Assembly: GCA_021229015.1 (NCBI GenBank)
Contig: CM037789.1
Location: forward strand, 39,468,926 to 39,532,925
Origin: Solen grandis
Taxonomy: Eukaryota; Mollusca; Bivalvia; Adapedonta; Solenidae
Reading direction: 5' to 3'
DNA length: 64,000 nucleotides
Shown: positions 23,111 to 35,392 of the stretch, piece after piece
How positions within the stretch are numbered: the first letter of the stretch is position 1
How the letters are laid out: each line of letters opens with the position of its first letter
The notes under the pieces: model-generated
What the model was told of the DNA's origin: nothing
Databases searched by the model: none
What the model saw: only the letters and a program-made list of their open reading frames with translations
Position numbers and translations under genes: made by a program

Positions 23111-23342
23111 TTTGCCGTTAACAAAAAAGGGTTAGAAAAATAATAAAAAAAAAAAAAAAAAAAAAAAAAAAATAAAACAGAAGAAGAACAATAGGTTTTC
23201 GCACTGCGAGGTGCAAAAACCTAAAAAACAAATCAACAGAAGAAGAACAATAGGTTTTCGCCCAGCAGAGGCGAAAACCTAATAAAGTGTTCAAGTTGGT
23301 TAGGTTAAAAGCGAAAACCGAGATACCGCTTGCGGTTCTAGT
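23111..23342 (-). repeat. Junction with two terminal hairpins and terminal motif
   Basis: An A-run of about 30 is followed by two tandem copies of acagaagaagaacaataggt hairpins (ggttttcgcactgcgaggtgcaaaaacc is split by its loop; the second is ggttttcgcccagc/gcgaaaacc). The 59-bp terminal motif follows in reverse orientation, ending CCGCTTGCGGTTCTAG at 23342. The same junction, with one hairpin, is at about 27580-27692. Confidence 0.75.
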
Positions 23343-25441
23343 TATTTTTCCAATTCCACCCATTTTTGTGTCCAGCCTAGCGGCCAGATGAAAAAAGCTA
23401 CAGCTATGAAATTTTGGGCATGGAGTCATCTTTATATGAACATGTGCCTAATTGGTCATACTTTTCACATTTATTTCTGATTTAGCCACTAGGGGGCGCA
23501 ATGCATGTAATCACTGTTTTGCTAATAACTCAAAAATTTGAAACCTGATTTAGATGCGGTTTTTTACATAATGTTTCTTGTTGACAGCCCAATCAAATAT
23601 GATGGATATCTTATCATCGAGTACTGGAAAAAAATTGTTCTAGGAGAGGTTGAATGTTCGAACCTTGGAAAAAAGTGGAAAAATGAGGGTAGGTCTACGA
23701 AAAACCTTCCCACTTTTGTTAGAGATCAGATAGAAGAATTCTGTTTGCTGCATACGATTTGCAAGACATATACGCACAAAATATATGGGGTGGCGAATTT
23801 AGGAAATGCGTGGTTTGTCCTCTAGAAAAGGTCAAACTTCACTAAATTTTAGGAAAAATTAAAATTTCAAAAACATGTTTTTGTCGCTCCTGACTTTATT
23901 TTCTGTTCATTCTTCATGAAATTTTCACACAATATGTATTGTTATGTTTGAAAGGGCCTCACAATTCAAAAAATAAAAAAGAATTGAAAAGGTAAAGGTC
24001 ATATTACGATTATTGTGTTTTTATTCGGCCACAAATAGCTCCAAAACTAAAAATATTTCATTGAGAGTATATGAACAAAAGTTTTAGTTCTTAAAGAGCT
24101 CTTTCCAGTGATGTTTAGTTTTTGAAGATCGGACTTGTTTTGGTCATTATACAACAGTCCAAAGTTTGATCCTTTTTTGGAATAATTGTAAATCAGGTTT
24201 TATGCTTCAAATTCTGATACATAAGAATAAAAAGTTTGACTTGTGCGACTAACGTTAGTATACTTGATTGAACTATTTGTTGCTTTGCTAGGTACCTAGC
24301 AGTAAAATTTTAATCAATTTTCTTTCTCATTTTGCCGCTAGGGGGCGCTTTTCTTGAAATCATTCTTTTGCTTATAACTCAAAAAGTTGAAGTCCGATTC
24401 GAATGCGGTTTTTTGCATTCTGTTCCCTGTTGATAGCCTAATAATATATGATAGGATTCGAGGGTCCGTGTGGCTGAAAGCTTTTGAGCTACGGAAGGTT
24501 GAATGTTCGAACCTTGCAAAAAAAACAAAACAAAAAAAACTGTGCAAATGAGGGTAGGTCTACAAAAAACCTATCCGTTTTTGTTGGAGATCAGATAGAA
24601 GAATTCCGTCTCCGGTATACCATTTAAAAGACGTATACGCACAAAATATATGGGATGGCGAATTAAGGAAATGCGTGGTTTGTCCTCTAGAAACGGTCAA
24701 ACTTCACTAAATTTTAGGAAAAATTAAAATTTCAAAAACATGTTTTTGTCGCTCCTGACTTTATTTTCTGTTCATTCTTCATGAAATTTTCACATGATAT
24801 GTATTGTTATGTTTGAAAGGGCCTCACAATTCAAAAAATAAAAAAGAATTGAAAAGTTCAAGGCCATATTACGATTATTGTGTTTTTATTCGGCCACAAA
24901 CAGCTCCAAAACTAAAAATATTTCATTGAGAGTATATGAACAAAAGTTTTAGTTCTTAAAGAGCTCTTTCCAGTAATGTTTAGTTTTTGAAGATCGGACT
25001 TGATTTGGTCATTATACGGCAGTCCAAAATTTGATCCTTTTTTGGAATAATTGTAAATCAGGTTTTATGAATTCAAATTCTGATACATAAGAATAAAAAG
25101 TTTGACTAGTGCGACTTATATACTTGTTTGAACTATTTGCTGTTTTTGCAATTTTGTTTCTATTTTGCCGCTAGAGGGCGTTTTGATTAAAATCACTCTT
25201 TTGCTTATAACTCAAAATGTTAAAGTCTGATTGAAATGCGGTTTTCAGCATTTTGTTCCTTGTTGACTGCACCACAGAATGTGATGGATTTCAAGGGACA
25301 GGGTATGGGAAAATATTTGCGCTAGAAGAGTTTGAATGTTCTAACATTGCAAAAAAAAAAAAAAAAAAATGTGCAAATGAGAGTAGGTCTTCAAAAACCT
25401 TTTCGTTCTGTTTCATATTGAAAATTGTGACTGAGTTGAAA
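23343..25441 (+). repeat. Array block 3, plus orientation (left arm of palindrome II)
   Basis: Nearly identical to block 1, with CTCF-like cores at 23486-23499, 24335-24348 and 25168-25181; the last is intact here and decayed in block 1. The 59-bp spacer at 25442-25500 separates it from block 4. Differences from block 1 are isolated bases and run lengths, pointing to a recent copy of a unit of about 6.8 kb. Confidence 0.85.
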
Positions 25442-25500
25442 CTAGAACCGCAAGCGGTATCTCGGTTTTCGCTTTTAACCTAATCAACTTGAACACTTTA

Positions 25501-27579
25501 TTTCAACTCAGCCACAATTTTCAATATGAAACAGAACGAAAAGGTTTTGAAGACCTACTCTCATTTGCACAGTTTTTTTTTTGTTTTTTGTTTTTTGCAA
25601 TGTTAGAACATTCAAACTCTTCTAGCCCAAATATTTTCCGATACCCTGTCCCTTAAAATCCATCACATTCTGTGGTGCTGTCAACAAGGAACAAAATGCT
25701 GAAAACCGCATTTCAATCAGACTTAAACATTTTGAGTTATAAGCAAAAGAGTGATTTTAAGCAAAACGCCCTCTAGCAGCAAAATTAGAAACAAAATTGC
25801 AAAAACAGCAAATAGTTCAAACAAGTATATAAGTCGCACTAGTCAAACTTTTTATTCTTATGTATCAGAATTTGAATCATAAAACCTGATTTACAATTAT
25901 TCCAAAAAAGGATCAAATTTTGGACTGCCGTATAATGACCAAATCAAGTCCGATCTTCAAAAACTAAACATTACTGGAAAGAGCTCTTTAAGAACTAAAA
26001 CTTTTGTTCATATACTCTCAATGAAATATTTTTAGTTTTGAAGTTATTTGTGGCCGAATAAAAACACAATAATCGTAATATGACCTTGACCTTTTCAATT
26101 CATTTTTAGCTTTTGAATTATGAGGCCCTTTCAAACATAACAATACATATCGTGTGAAAATTTCATGAAGAATGAACAGAAAATAAAGTCAGGAGCGACA
26201 AAAACATGTTTTTAAAATTTTAATTTTTCCTAAAATTTAGTGAAGTTTGACCATTTCTAGAGGACAAACCACACATTTCCTTAATTCGCCACCCCATATC
26301 TTTTGTGTGTATACGTCTTTCAAATGGTATGCCGGAGACAGAATTCTTATATCTGATCTCTAACAAAAACGGATAGGTTTTTCATAGACCTACCCTCATT
26401 TGCACAGTTTTTTTTTTTTTTTTGCGAGGTTCGAACATTCAACCTTCCGTAGCTCAAAAGCTTTCAGCCACACGGACCCTCGAATCCTGTCATATGTTAT
26501 GAGGCTATCAACAGGAAACAGAATGCAAAAAACCGCATTCGAATCGGACTTCAACTTTTTGAGTTATAAGCAAAAGAATGATTTCAAGAAAAGCGCCCCC
26601 TAGCGGCAAAATGAGAAAGAAAATTGATTAAAATTTTACTGTTAGGTACCTAGCAAAACAGCAAATAGATCAATCAAGTATACTAACGTTAGTCGCACAA
26701 GTCAAACTTTTTATTCTTATGTATCAGAATTTGAAGCATAAAACCTGATTTACAATTATTCCAAAAAAAGATCAAATTTTGGACTGCCGTATAATGACCA
26801 AATCAAATCCGATCTTCAAAAACTAAACATCACTGGAAAGAGCTCTTTAAGAACTAAAACTTTTGTTCATATACTCTCAATGAAATATTTTTAGTTTTGA
26901 AGTTATTTGTGGCCGAATAAAAACACAATAATCGTAATATGACCTTGACCTTTTCGATTCTTTTTTATTTTTTGAATTGTGAGGCCCTTTCAAACATAAC
27001 AATACATATTGTGTGAAACTTTCATGAAGAATGAACAGAAAATAAAGTCAGGAGCGACAAAAGCATGTTTTTAAAATTTTAATTTTTCCTAAAATTTAGT
27101 GAAGTTTGACCGTTTCTAGAGGACATACCACGCATTTCCTTAATTCGCCACCCCATATATTTTGTGCGTATATGTCTTGCAAATCGTATGCAGCAAACAG
27201 AATTCTTCTATCTGATCTCTAACAAAAGTGGGTAGGTTTTTCGTAGACCTACCCTCATTTTTCCACTTTTTTCCCCGTACTCGATGATAAGATATTCATC
27301 ATATTTGATTGGGCTGTCAACAAGGAACATTATGTAAAAAACCGTATCTAAATCAGGTTTCAAATATTTGAGTTATTAGCAAAACAGTGATTACATGCAT
27401 TGCGCCCCCTAGTGGCTAAATCAGAAATAAATGTGAAAAGTATGACCAATTAGGCACATGTTCAGATAAAGATGACTCCATGCCCAAAATTTCATAGCTG
27501 TAGCTTTTTTCAACTGGCCGCTAGGCTGGACACAAAAATGGGTGGAATTGGAAAAATAATAAAAATAAAAAATAAAAAA
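25501..27579 (-). repeat. Array block 4, minus orientation (right arm of palindrome II)
   Basis: Reverse complement of block 3 and near-identical to block 2, with cores at 25766-25779 (one mismatch), 26593-26606 and 27402-27415. It lacks about 45 bp found in block 2 near 20440-20480, with the break at about 27273. It is also the left partner of a second palindrome with block 5, centred on the junction at 27580-27692. Confidence 0.85.
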
Positions 27580-27692
27580 ACATATCAACAGAAGAAGAAC
27601 AATAGGTTTTCGCCCAGCAGAGGCGAAAACCTAATAAAGTGTTCAAGTTGGTTAGGTTAAAAGCGAAAACCGAGATACCGCTTGCGGTTCTA

Positions 27693-30684
27693 GTTATTTT
27701 TCCAATTCCACCCATTTTTGTGTCCAGCCTAGCGGCCAGATGAAAAAAGCTACAGCTATGAAATTTTGGGCATGGAGTCATCTTTATATGAACATGTGCC
27801 TAATTGGTCAAACTTTTCACATTTTTTTCTGATTTAGCCACTAGGGGGCGCAATGCATGTAATCACTGTTTTGCTAATAACTCAAAAATTTGAAACCTGA
27901 TTTAGATGCGGTTTTTTACATAATGTTTCTTGTTGACAGCCCAATCAAATATGATGGATATCTTATCATCGAGTACTGGAAAAAAATTGTTCTAGGAGAG
28001 GTTGAATGTTCGAACCTTGGAAAAAAGTGGAAAAATGAGGGTAGGTCTACGAAAAACCTTCCCACTTTTGTTAGAGATCAGATAGAAGAATTCTGTTTGC
28101 TGCATACGATTTGCAAGACATATACGCACAAAATATATGGGGTGGCGAATTTAGGAAATGCGTGGTTTGTCCTCTAGAAAAGGTCAAACTTCACTAAATT
28201 TTAGGAAAAATTAAAATTTCAAAAACATGTTTTTGTCGCTCCTGTCTTTATTTTCTGTTCATTCTTCATGAAATTTTCACACGATATGTATTGTTATGTT
28301 TGAAAGGGCCTCACAATTCAAAAAATAAAAAAGAATCGAAAAGGTCAAGGTCATATTACTTTTTTTTTGTTCGGCCAAAGTTCCAAAACTAAAAATATTT
28401 CATTGAGAGTATATGAACAAAAGTTTTAGTTCTTCAAGAGTTCTTTCCAGTGATGTTTAGGTTTTGAAGATCGGACTTGTTTTGGTCATCATACGGCAGT
28501 ACAAAGTTTGATCCTTTTTTGGAATAATTGTAAATCAGGTTTTATGCTTCAAATTCTGATACATAAGAATAAAAAGTTTGACTCTTGCGACTAGTATACT
28601 TGATTGAACTATTTGCTGCTTTGCTAGGTACTTAACAGTAACATTTTAATCAATTTTCTTTCTCATTTTGCCGCTAGGGGGCGCTTTTCTTGAAATCATT
28701 CTTTTGCTTACATCTCAAAAAGTTGAAGTCCGATTCGAATGCGGTTTTTTGCATTCTGTTCCCTGTTGATAGCCTAATAACATATGAGAGGATTCGAGGG
28801 TCCGTGTGGTTGAAAGCTTTTGAGCTACGGAAGGTTGAATGTTCGAACCTTGCAAAAAAAAAAAAAAAAAAAAAAAAAAAACTGTGCAAATGAGGGTAGG
28901 TCTACGAAAAACCTATCCGTTTTTGTTAGAGATCAGATAGAAGAATTCCGTCTCCGGCATACCATTTGAAAGACGTATACACACAAAATATATGGGTGGC
29001 GAATTAAGGAAATGCGTGGTTTGTCCTCTAGAAACGGTCAAACTTCACTCAATTTTAGGAAAAATTAAAATTTCAAAAACATGTTTTTGTCGCTCCTGAC
29101 TTTATTTTCTGTTCATTCTTCATGACATTTTCACACGATATGTATTGTTATGTTTGAAAGGGCCTCACAATTCAAAATATAAAAAAGAATTGAAAAGGTC
29201 AAGGTCATATTACGATTATTGTGTTTTTATTCGGCCACAAATAGCTCCAAAACTAAACATATTTCATTGAGAGTATATGAACAAAAGTTTTAGTTCTTAA
29301 AGAGCTCTTTCCAGTGATGTTTAGTTTTTGAAGATCGGACTTGATTTGGTCATTATACGGCAGTCCAAAGTTTGAGCCTTTTTTGGAATAATTGTAAATC
29401 AGGTTTTATGCTTCAAATTCTGATACACAAGAATAAAAAGTTTGACTTGTGCGACTAGTATACTTGATTGAACTATTTGCTGCTTTGCTAGGTACCAAAC
29501 AGTAAAATTTTAATCAATTTTCTATCTCATTTTGCCGCTATGGGGCGCTTTTCTTGAAATCATCACTTTGCTTATAACTCAAAAAGTTGAAGCCTGATCC
29601 AAATGCGGTTAATTGAATTATGTTCCTTGTTGATAGCCTAATAAAATATGATAGTTTTTAGGTATGAGTGGCTGAAACTTTTTGAGCTAGTAACGGAAGG
29701 TTGAAAGTTCGAATCTCGTAAAAAACTGCAAATGAGGGTAGGTCTCCGAAAAACCTATCCATTTTTGTTAGAAATCAGATAGAATAATTCTGTTTGCTGC
29801 AAATGATTTGCAAGACATATACGCACAAAATATATGGGGTGGCGAATTTAAGAAATGCATGGTTTGTCCTCTAGAAAAAGGTCAAACTTCACTAAATTTA
29901 AGGAAAAATTAAAATTTCAAAAACATGTTTTTTTGTCGCCCCTGACTTTATTTTCTGTTCATTCTTCATGAAATTTTCACAAGTTATGTATTGTTATGTT
30001 TGAAAGGGCCTCACAATTAAAAAGTTAAAAAAAAAAAACATTGAAAAGGCCAAGGTCATATTACGATAATTGTGTTTTTATTCGGCCCCAAAGTGCTCCA
30101 AATCTAAAAATATTTCATTGAAAGTATTGAACAAAAGTTTTAGTTCTAAAAAGTTCTTCCGTATAATGTTTAGTTTTTGAAGATCGGACTTGTTTTGGTC
30201 AAATACGGCAGTCCAAAGTTTGATCCTTTTTTGGAATAATTGTAAATCAGGTTTTATGCTTCAAATTCTGATACATAAGAATAAAAAGTTTGACTTGTGC
30301 GACTTATATACTTGTTTGAACTATTTGCTGTTTTTGCAATTTTGTTTCTAATTTTGCCGCTAGAGGGCGTTTTGCGTAAAATCACTCTTTTGCTTATAAC
30401 TCAAAATGTTAAAGTCTGATTTAAATGCGGTTTTCAGCATTTTGTTCCTTGTTGACTGCACCACAGAATGTGATGGATTTCAAGGGACAGGGTATGGGAA
30501 AATATTTGCGCTAGAAGAGTTTGAATGTTCTAACATTGCAAAAAAAAAAAAATGTGCAAATGAGAGCAGGTCTTCAAAAAACCTTTTCGTTCGGTTTCAT
30601 ATTGAAAATTGTGGCTGAGTTGAAATAAAGTGTTCAAGTTGATTAGGTTAAAAGCGAAAACCGAGATACCGCTTGCGGTTCTAG
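27693..30684 (+). repeat. Array block 5, plus orientation, four units, right end of array
   Basis: Units start near 27693, 28520, 29370 and 30200, with cores at 27838-27851, 28671-28684, 29535-29548 (one mismatch) and 30357-30370. The third unit is more diverged and has the best-preserved tRNA-like module (29661-29720). The block ends in GTGGCTGAGTTGAAAT and then the terminal motif in reverse, closing with GCGGTTCTAG at 30684. Beyond this the sequence changes completely, so 30684 is the array's right border. Confidence 0.85.
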
Positions 30685-30807
30685 TTTGACTATTTTCTTG
30701 GTGTTAGATTACAAAAGAAAGTAATTCGTGCACAGTCCGTTCCTTCATTTGTTTGTTAGTTGTTATAAACGCGTTTTACTGTCACTATAGGTCATATGAT
30801 AAAAAGA

Positions 30808-30949
30808 ATCTGACATGAATTGTCAGTTCATATCAAATTTTACTAAACTCGTTCATAAAAATGTTATTAAGCTCGCCAGAGTCTCGCTTAATAACATTTT
30901 CATGAACTCGTTAAGTGAAATTCGATATGAAATAACAATCCATGTCAGA
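30808..30949. mobile_element. Foldback MITE with ~62-bp arms
   Basis: Arms of about 62 bp (from ATCTGACATG near 30808 and its complement CATGTCAGAT near 30949) pair with about 85% match around a loop of roughly 13 bp (cgccagagtctcg). There is no coding capacity. It is a small non-autonomous DNA element; the superfamily is not evident because no target-site duplication is clear. Confidence 0.65.
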
Positions 30950-30959
30950 TCATATAACA

Positions 30960-31530
30960 AACTCTTGTGACCTTGACTTTGAAGTAGCAACTTGATTCTT
31001 TTTTGAGATACATCATCTTGTCCTATGGAACATAAATTTGTGCTAAGATATTTCAAACATGTTCATTCACAACAAATTTACAGCCGGGAAAAGATTTTAG
31101 GCCAAGCCTTAAAATGCAAAGTAATTTCAGAACGTACATTCCAACAATGTAACAGCTAGGACACGTTTTCAAGGTCAACCGAGTGCTCTGACCTTGACCT
31201 TGTAGCTAGCGACCTGGTTTTTTTACGCGACACATCATTTTGTCCTAAGGATCATTTGTGCAAATTATTTTTTTTCAAAACACGACCATTCACAACAAAA
31301 GTACAACCGAGACAAGATATTAAGGTCAACCAAGTGTTGAGACCTTGATTTTCAAGCTAGCGATCTGGTTCTTGTTCGCGACATATCTTCTTGTTCTAAG
31401 GAACACTTATGCCAAGTTATTTCAAAATACAAAAGTTATAACCGGGGCACAATTTCTTGCACGAGCACACACACACTCACACACACGGACAGGTATAACA
31501 CTATATGCCCGTCACCATTTCATGGCGGGG
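30960..31530 (+). repeat. Degenerate tandem repeats, ~155-220 bp period
   Basis: Three related copies built around strings like GCTAGCGATCTGGTTCTTGTTCGCGACA (split here between 31207-31235 and 31361-31388) and TGTGCAAATTATTT, with AAGGTCAACC and TGACCTTGACC words. The series ends in a cacacacaca run and GGCGGGGACATAATAA at about 31525-31540. This is a common type of dispersed bivalve repeat; the class is uncertain. Confidence 0.55.
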
Positions 31531-31544
31531 ACATAATAAAAATT

Positions 31545-31576
31545 AGAGACAGAGAGAAGGAGAGAGAGAGAGAATA
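31545..31576 (+). repeat. (GA)n microsatellite
   Basis: Short GA-rich simple repeat (agagacagagagaaggagag and on), directly after the repeat end at 31540. Confidence 0.8.
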
Positions 31577-32934
31577 CCAAATCAACAAACGCAAAACAGT
31601 TATACTGTCGAATGAAACTTACAATAATTAAAACATATCCTAACTAATCCACCGCATTCTTAATTTCACAGATTTACACATTAACGTAGAATAAGTCTGT
31701 GTTGACCGGTAAACATCACTGAGGGCGCGTTCCGGTATATGAGCATTGTCAATACTACAGCCTAGACCTGCAGATTGATTGGTCGGATATTTTTAGGGAC
31801 ATTTACGTGTGCAGGATCGCTTTGCAAACGGCTAGATATTGCAGACTACACAATTTTATTCATGCATATTGATCAATACCTGGGGAGGTAATGATTTGTA
31901 TGTATTGATCAAAATTATGAAATTTACTTGTTAACAACTGTTTGCTTCTAACCAACATACTTGTCACAACCACAGACCTCTATATAAAGCGAGGCTATTA
32001 AGAAGTCGGTTTTCTGAATGATAACGTGAGGCGTATTTGTATTTGAACAATAAATTGCCTCTACGTAAATTAAGCATGAAATAAACACTGTCAATCATTC
32101 CTATTGAAATTACGTATATACCTATGAATTTAAATCACTGTTAAACGCCATGCTTTTTTTATTTCAATGAAGGTCATCAAGACTTTGCTGTATTAATTGG
32201 CGTCAGGAAAGTTATTTAACAGAAAGCTGCAGCAGCAACACAAGAAAAAGATGTTGTTGTACCAATGATAAAAAAAACTCCACCATCTAAAGAACTCCGG
32301 TCCAGATAATGATAATAAAGTATTGTTTAAATACATATATCAATGTAGTATAATATTTGTTTTTTATGTTCCGTTGTTTACAACGCAACATTTAACGGCT
32401 GTCCTTCGGAATTTTAATACAGGATATCAAATTCAATGCCCTCTTGCGGGCAAGATATACGTGCACCTGTTTGCTCGTACCATCGTTTTACAATAGATAA
32501 ATAAGCTTGCATGATGAACTCCTGTATTTCAGTAAAAATGATTAAAGGCTATGTGGTGATCATTTGTCAATTTCTTGCCAAATGACCTTGAATCCTGACT
32601 ATTGGTTGATCGGGAGAAGAAGTTTGATATTTTCTATATTATCACACACCTTCTTAGGTTAATATGGTTCTAGAATAAAAAAAATACAGATATTCATAAT
32701 GCCTTAAGATTGACACTCACAACATTGAGGGTATCATCGAAAATCCATGGGCGATCGGAAGATCATCTGTAGGCCGTGGAATATTACGGCTGTATTTGGT
32801 CGTTTTAGGGTGTGTCAAACTACACCAATTCATTTGACGCATCACTTTTTTAAAACCAATCATGAAGGTCGTTTTATTAAGCTTCCGGACGAAGTCATGT
32901 TTTTTATTGTTTTCATGACTTTCAAACCTCCATA
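31577..32934. other. Unassigned DNA
   Basis: About 1.36 kb with no supported gene. A stretch at 32370-32535 has the feel of a dispersed repeat (containing TTCCGTTGTTTACAACGCAA, itself partly palindromic), but no second copy is present here to prove it. A 62-codon frame at 32747-32935 has no family features. Confidence 0.35.
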
Positions 32935-34329
32935 AAAATTAAAACCCCAAAGTCAAATAATAACCAAACCTTTTCACTCTTACGAAACTGGCCCCCCTTT
33001 TTCCCACAAATTTCCTTTGGGGTTAAAGTTCCCCAAAGTCCCCAAACTATTCCGAAGAAAACCCCAAATTTTTCCCCTCACTTAAAAAAAAAAAACATAT
33101 GAAAAAACGGAAAATGAAAACAAGATACAAAAAACAAAGGATGTAATGCAAACCCCTTCGTCACCTCAACGGAATAAATGGAATATAGTTCTTCCTCCAA
33201 CTGCTAATTCAAAAAAGTCCCTTTATAGAAACCCCTAGCTCATGATATGAGTTCTTTTAACATCACCCATACCAAAAGGGGAAAAACTAAAGTAGGAAAG
33301 ATAAAGATTAAAATCCTAGCAAAACATTAACCCAAACCTAAAGGAAATAAAAGAAGGGCGACATGAAATTCAAAGAAGAAATCTTCGGACAATAGACACA
33401 GTACCAAAAAGGGGGGGGAAAGTAAATTAAAAAGCTGACATTACTGACAAAGGGGGGGAAAAAAAAAAAAACCCCGTTTACAGAAATGGAAACTCTTAAA
33501 ATTACTGGGGAAACCATCTAGAACAAAAAGATCAGCATTTCATCCAAGAATAAAAATAATTTTCTGCGGGGAAACACAGTGAGCATAAAAAAAAAAAAAA
33601 AGAAAAAAAGAAATGACTGACTCTAGAAAGAAAAAAAATGAAATCTTCAAAGGCAGGCTCTTGCAATTTTTAAACGTGAGCACATAAATAAAATAATCTG
33701 ACCAAAGTTGATCGCTATACGCTACGCTATGAGGATCTGAAGACGACCCATTGGTATTGCATTTTTCATCATTTTTTCAAGCCCATTAGATCGTAGCATT
33801 CAATAATATTCAATTCATAATTATCGGAGCTATTACGGTTTCCTATTCTTACGACGCCCAAAGAAATGTGAGTGTAAATCACAAATTCTCCAAAACTAGT
33901 ATAGATTGACTTGAGAACCATCAGAAATAAAACACTGCCATGTCAGAAGCACGTTTTAGGGGGTTTTTGGGGGGTTGCCCCACAGCCCCTTTCATAAAAT
34001 AAGAAGTTTTTCCTGTAAACCGGGGAAAATTTGCGCTTTCAATTATGATTTTGCGGTCGGGTTATTTGCAAATAAAACGCCCGGATTTTCCCCCTGTCAA
34101 AAAAATTGCAAAAATTACCCCTACAAAAGTTACTTATTTTAATTCATTTTTGTGTAACATGTGTTTCCTTGTTTGAAAAAGGGTGAAAAATTTCCCCAAA
34201 CCCAAACATTACAAATCGAAGAAAAAATCTTTGTGTGCTTATAAACTGTGAAATTAATACTTACAATAGGTGTCGGCAATTTAGTACGCTTTTTTTTGCT
34301 TGATTTCCCCGCCCATGAAACGGGAGGGG

Positions 34330-35290
34330 ATTTGTTTTGGCTTGCCGTCCCCCCCGGGCGTCCCCGTGTCCGGCCCGTCCGCCCCAATTTTTTCCCGGGC
34401 ATAACCCAAAAGTATTAACTATTTTTGAAACTTCCAGGTACGATTCATTAGGAGAAGTCAGGCACAAAACCAAACTCTCATTTCCCAATTTTGAGTTATT
34501 GCCTTTGTTATTTTTCAACTTGTTTTTGTCCGGAGGGATTACTCCAAAAGTATTCAAGCTATTTCTTTGAAACTTTTACGGTGACAGTCTCATTGAGGGG
34601 AAAATGCAGGGGCCAAAAAACCCTAACCTCCTTTTCCCAATTTTGGGAGTTATTGCTCTTTGTTTTTTTCTATTGATTTTTTCCGGGGCAAACTCCAAAA
34701 GTTTTTAAGTATTGCTTTGAAACTTCACGGGGGGCAATTCATTAGAGAAGCTGCACAAAACCATAACTTTTTACCTAATTTTGGAGTTATTGCCCTTTTT
34801 TTTTTCATCTTGATTTTTGTCCAGGGCATTCTCCAAAAGTTTTCAAACTATGCTTTGAAACTTCACAGGGGGGACAGATCTCATTGAGGAGAAGTGCAGT
34901 GCACAAGAACCATAACTCTCCTTATCCAATTTTGGGGGGTTTTTTCCCTTTTTTTTTTTCTACTTGGATTTTTTTCCGGGGCAATCCAAAGTATTCAAGC
35001 TACGCTTTGAAACTTCACAGGGGACATCCATTGAGGGAAATGCTGCCAAGGCCAAACTCTCCTTTGCTGAATTTTGGGTTTTTGCCCCTTTTATTTTTTT
35101 TTTTATTTTTGTCCCCGGATAACTCCAAAAGTATTCAAGCTATTTTTTGAAACTAAAGGTGGACAATCTCATTGAAAAAATGCAGTGCACAAGAAAATAA
35201 TTTTTTGCCTAATTTTGGAGTTAGTGCCCTTTGTTTTTTTTTATCTTTTTTTTTTTTCCGGGGCATACCCCCAAAAATATTCAAGCACGC
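34330..35290 (+). repeat. Tandem repeat array, ~145-bp period, seven copies
   Basis: Copies of a unit with GGCATAACTCCAAAAGTATT, GCTTTGAAACTTCACAGG and a GAGTTATTGCCC box. The first box recurs near 34395, 34530, 34682, 34820, 34976, 35113 and 35258. A GC-rich lead (34340-34390) precedes it, as it does the related array at 35.9 kb. The layout is that of pearl/HINE-like elements of bivalves. Homopolymer errors blur the unit. Confidence 0.65.
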
Positions 35291-35392
35291 CTCTTCCACT
35301 CTCCCCCCCTGCCCCTCCCCCCTCCCGCCTCTCCCCCCCGCCTCTTGCCCCCTTCAGAAGTCCTCCTCTCTCTCTTCCTTCTCTCTCTGATT
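35291..35392 (+). repeat. ~100-bp polypyrimidine tract
   Basis: Almost pure C and T (C-runs, then CTCTCTC). It can form triplex or slipped structures, and its C-runs may be inflated by sequencing error. Reading frames rich in P and S over it are artefacts of composition. Confidence 0.7.

Larger units (their letters stand above)
16414..30684. repeat. 14.3-kb palindromic array of ~840-bp units with CTCF-like sites
   Basis: One continuous array whose units of about 840 bp switch orientation in blocks: plus (16.5-18.6), minus (18.7-20.8 and 21.2-23.1), plus (23.3-25.4), minus (25.5-27.6), plus (27.7-30.6). Each unit contains, in order: a CTCF-like core, a conserved stretch with GCGGTTTT, a tRNA-like module, a small hairpin (gggtaggt...acctaccc), a box with ATATATGGGGTGGCGAATT, and AAGGTCAAGGTCA. 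Block boundaries carry a 59-bp terminal motif starting CTAGAACCGCAAGCGGTATC and/or hairpins of type AGGTTTTCGCC...GGCGAAAACCT next to TTGTTCTTCTTCTGTTG. The two complete palindromes are nearly identical, implying recent duplication or gene conversion. Nothing in it looks coding. Inverted read artefacts must be excluded. Confidence 0.85.

Noticed and set aside
23538..23825. 95-codon frame repeated at 27890-28177 and, reversed, at 20305-20568
   Set aside because: Repetition comes from the array unit. The copy in block 1 has an in-frame TAG near 16788 and other units shift frame, so there is no sign of protein-level selection.
28674..28889. Frames beginning MHSFFFFF or MTPCPKFHSCSF in several array units
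   Set aside because: They read through poly-A/T runs and unit ends, change with run length between copies, and occur on both strands.
16414..30684. CRISPR array or classical satellite
   Set aside because: Units are about 840 bp, alternate in orientation and have no short repeat-spacer order. This is an animal nuclear genome.
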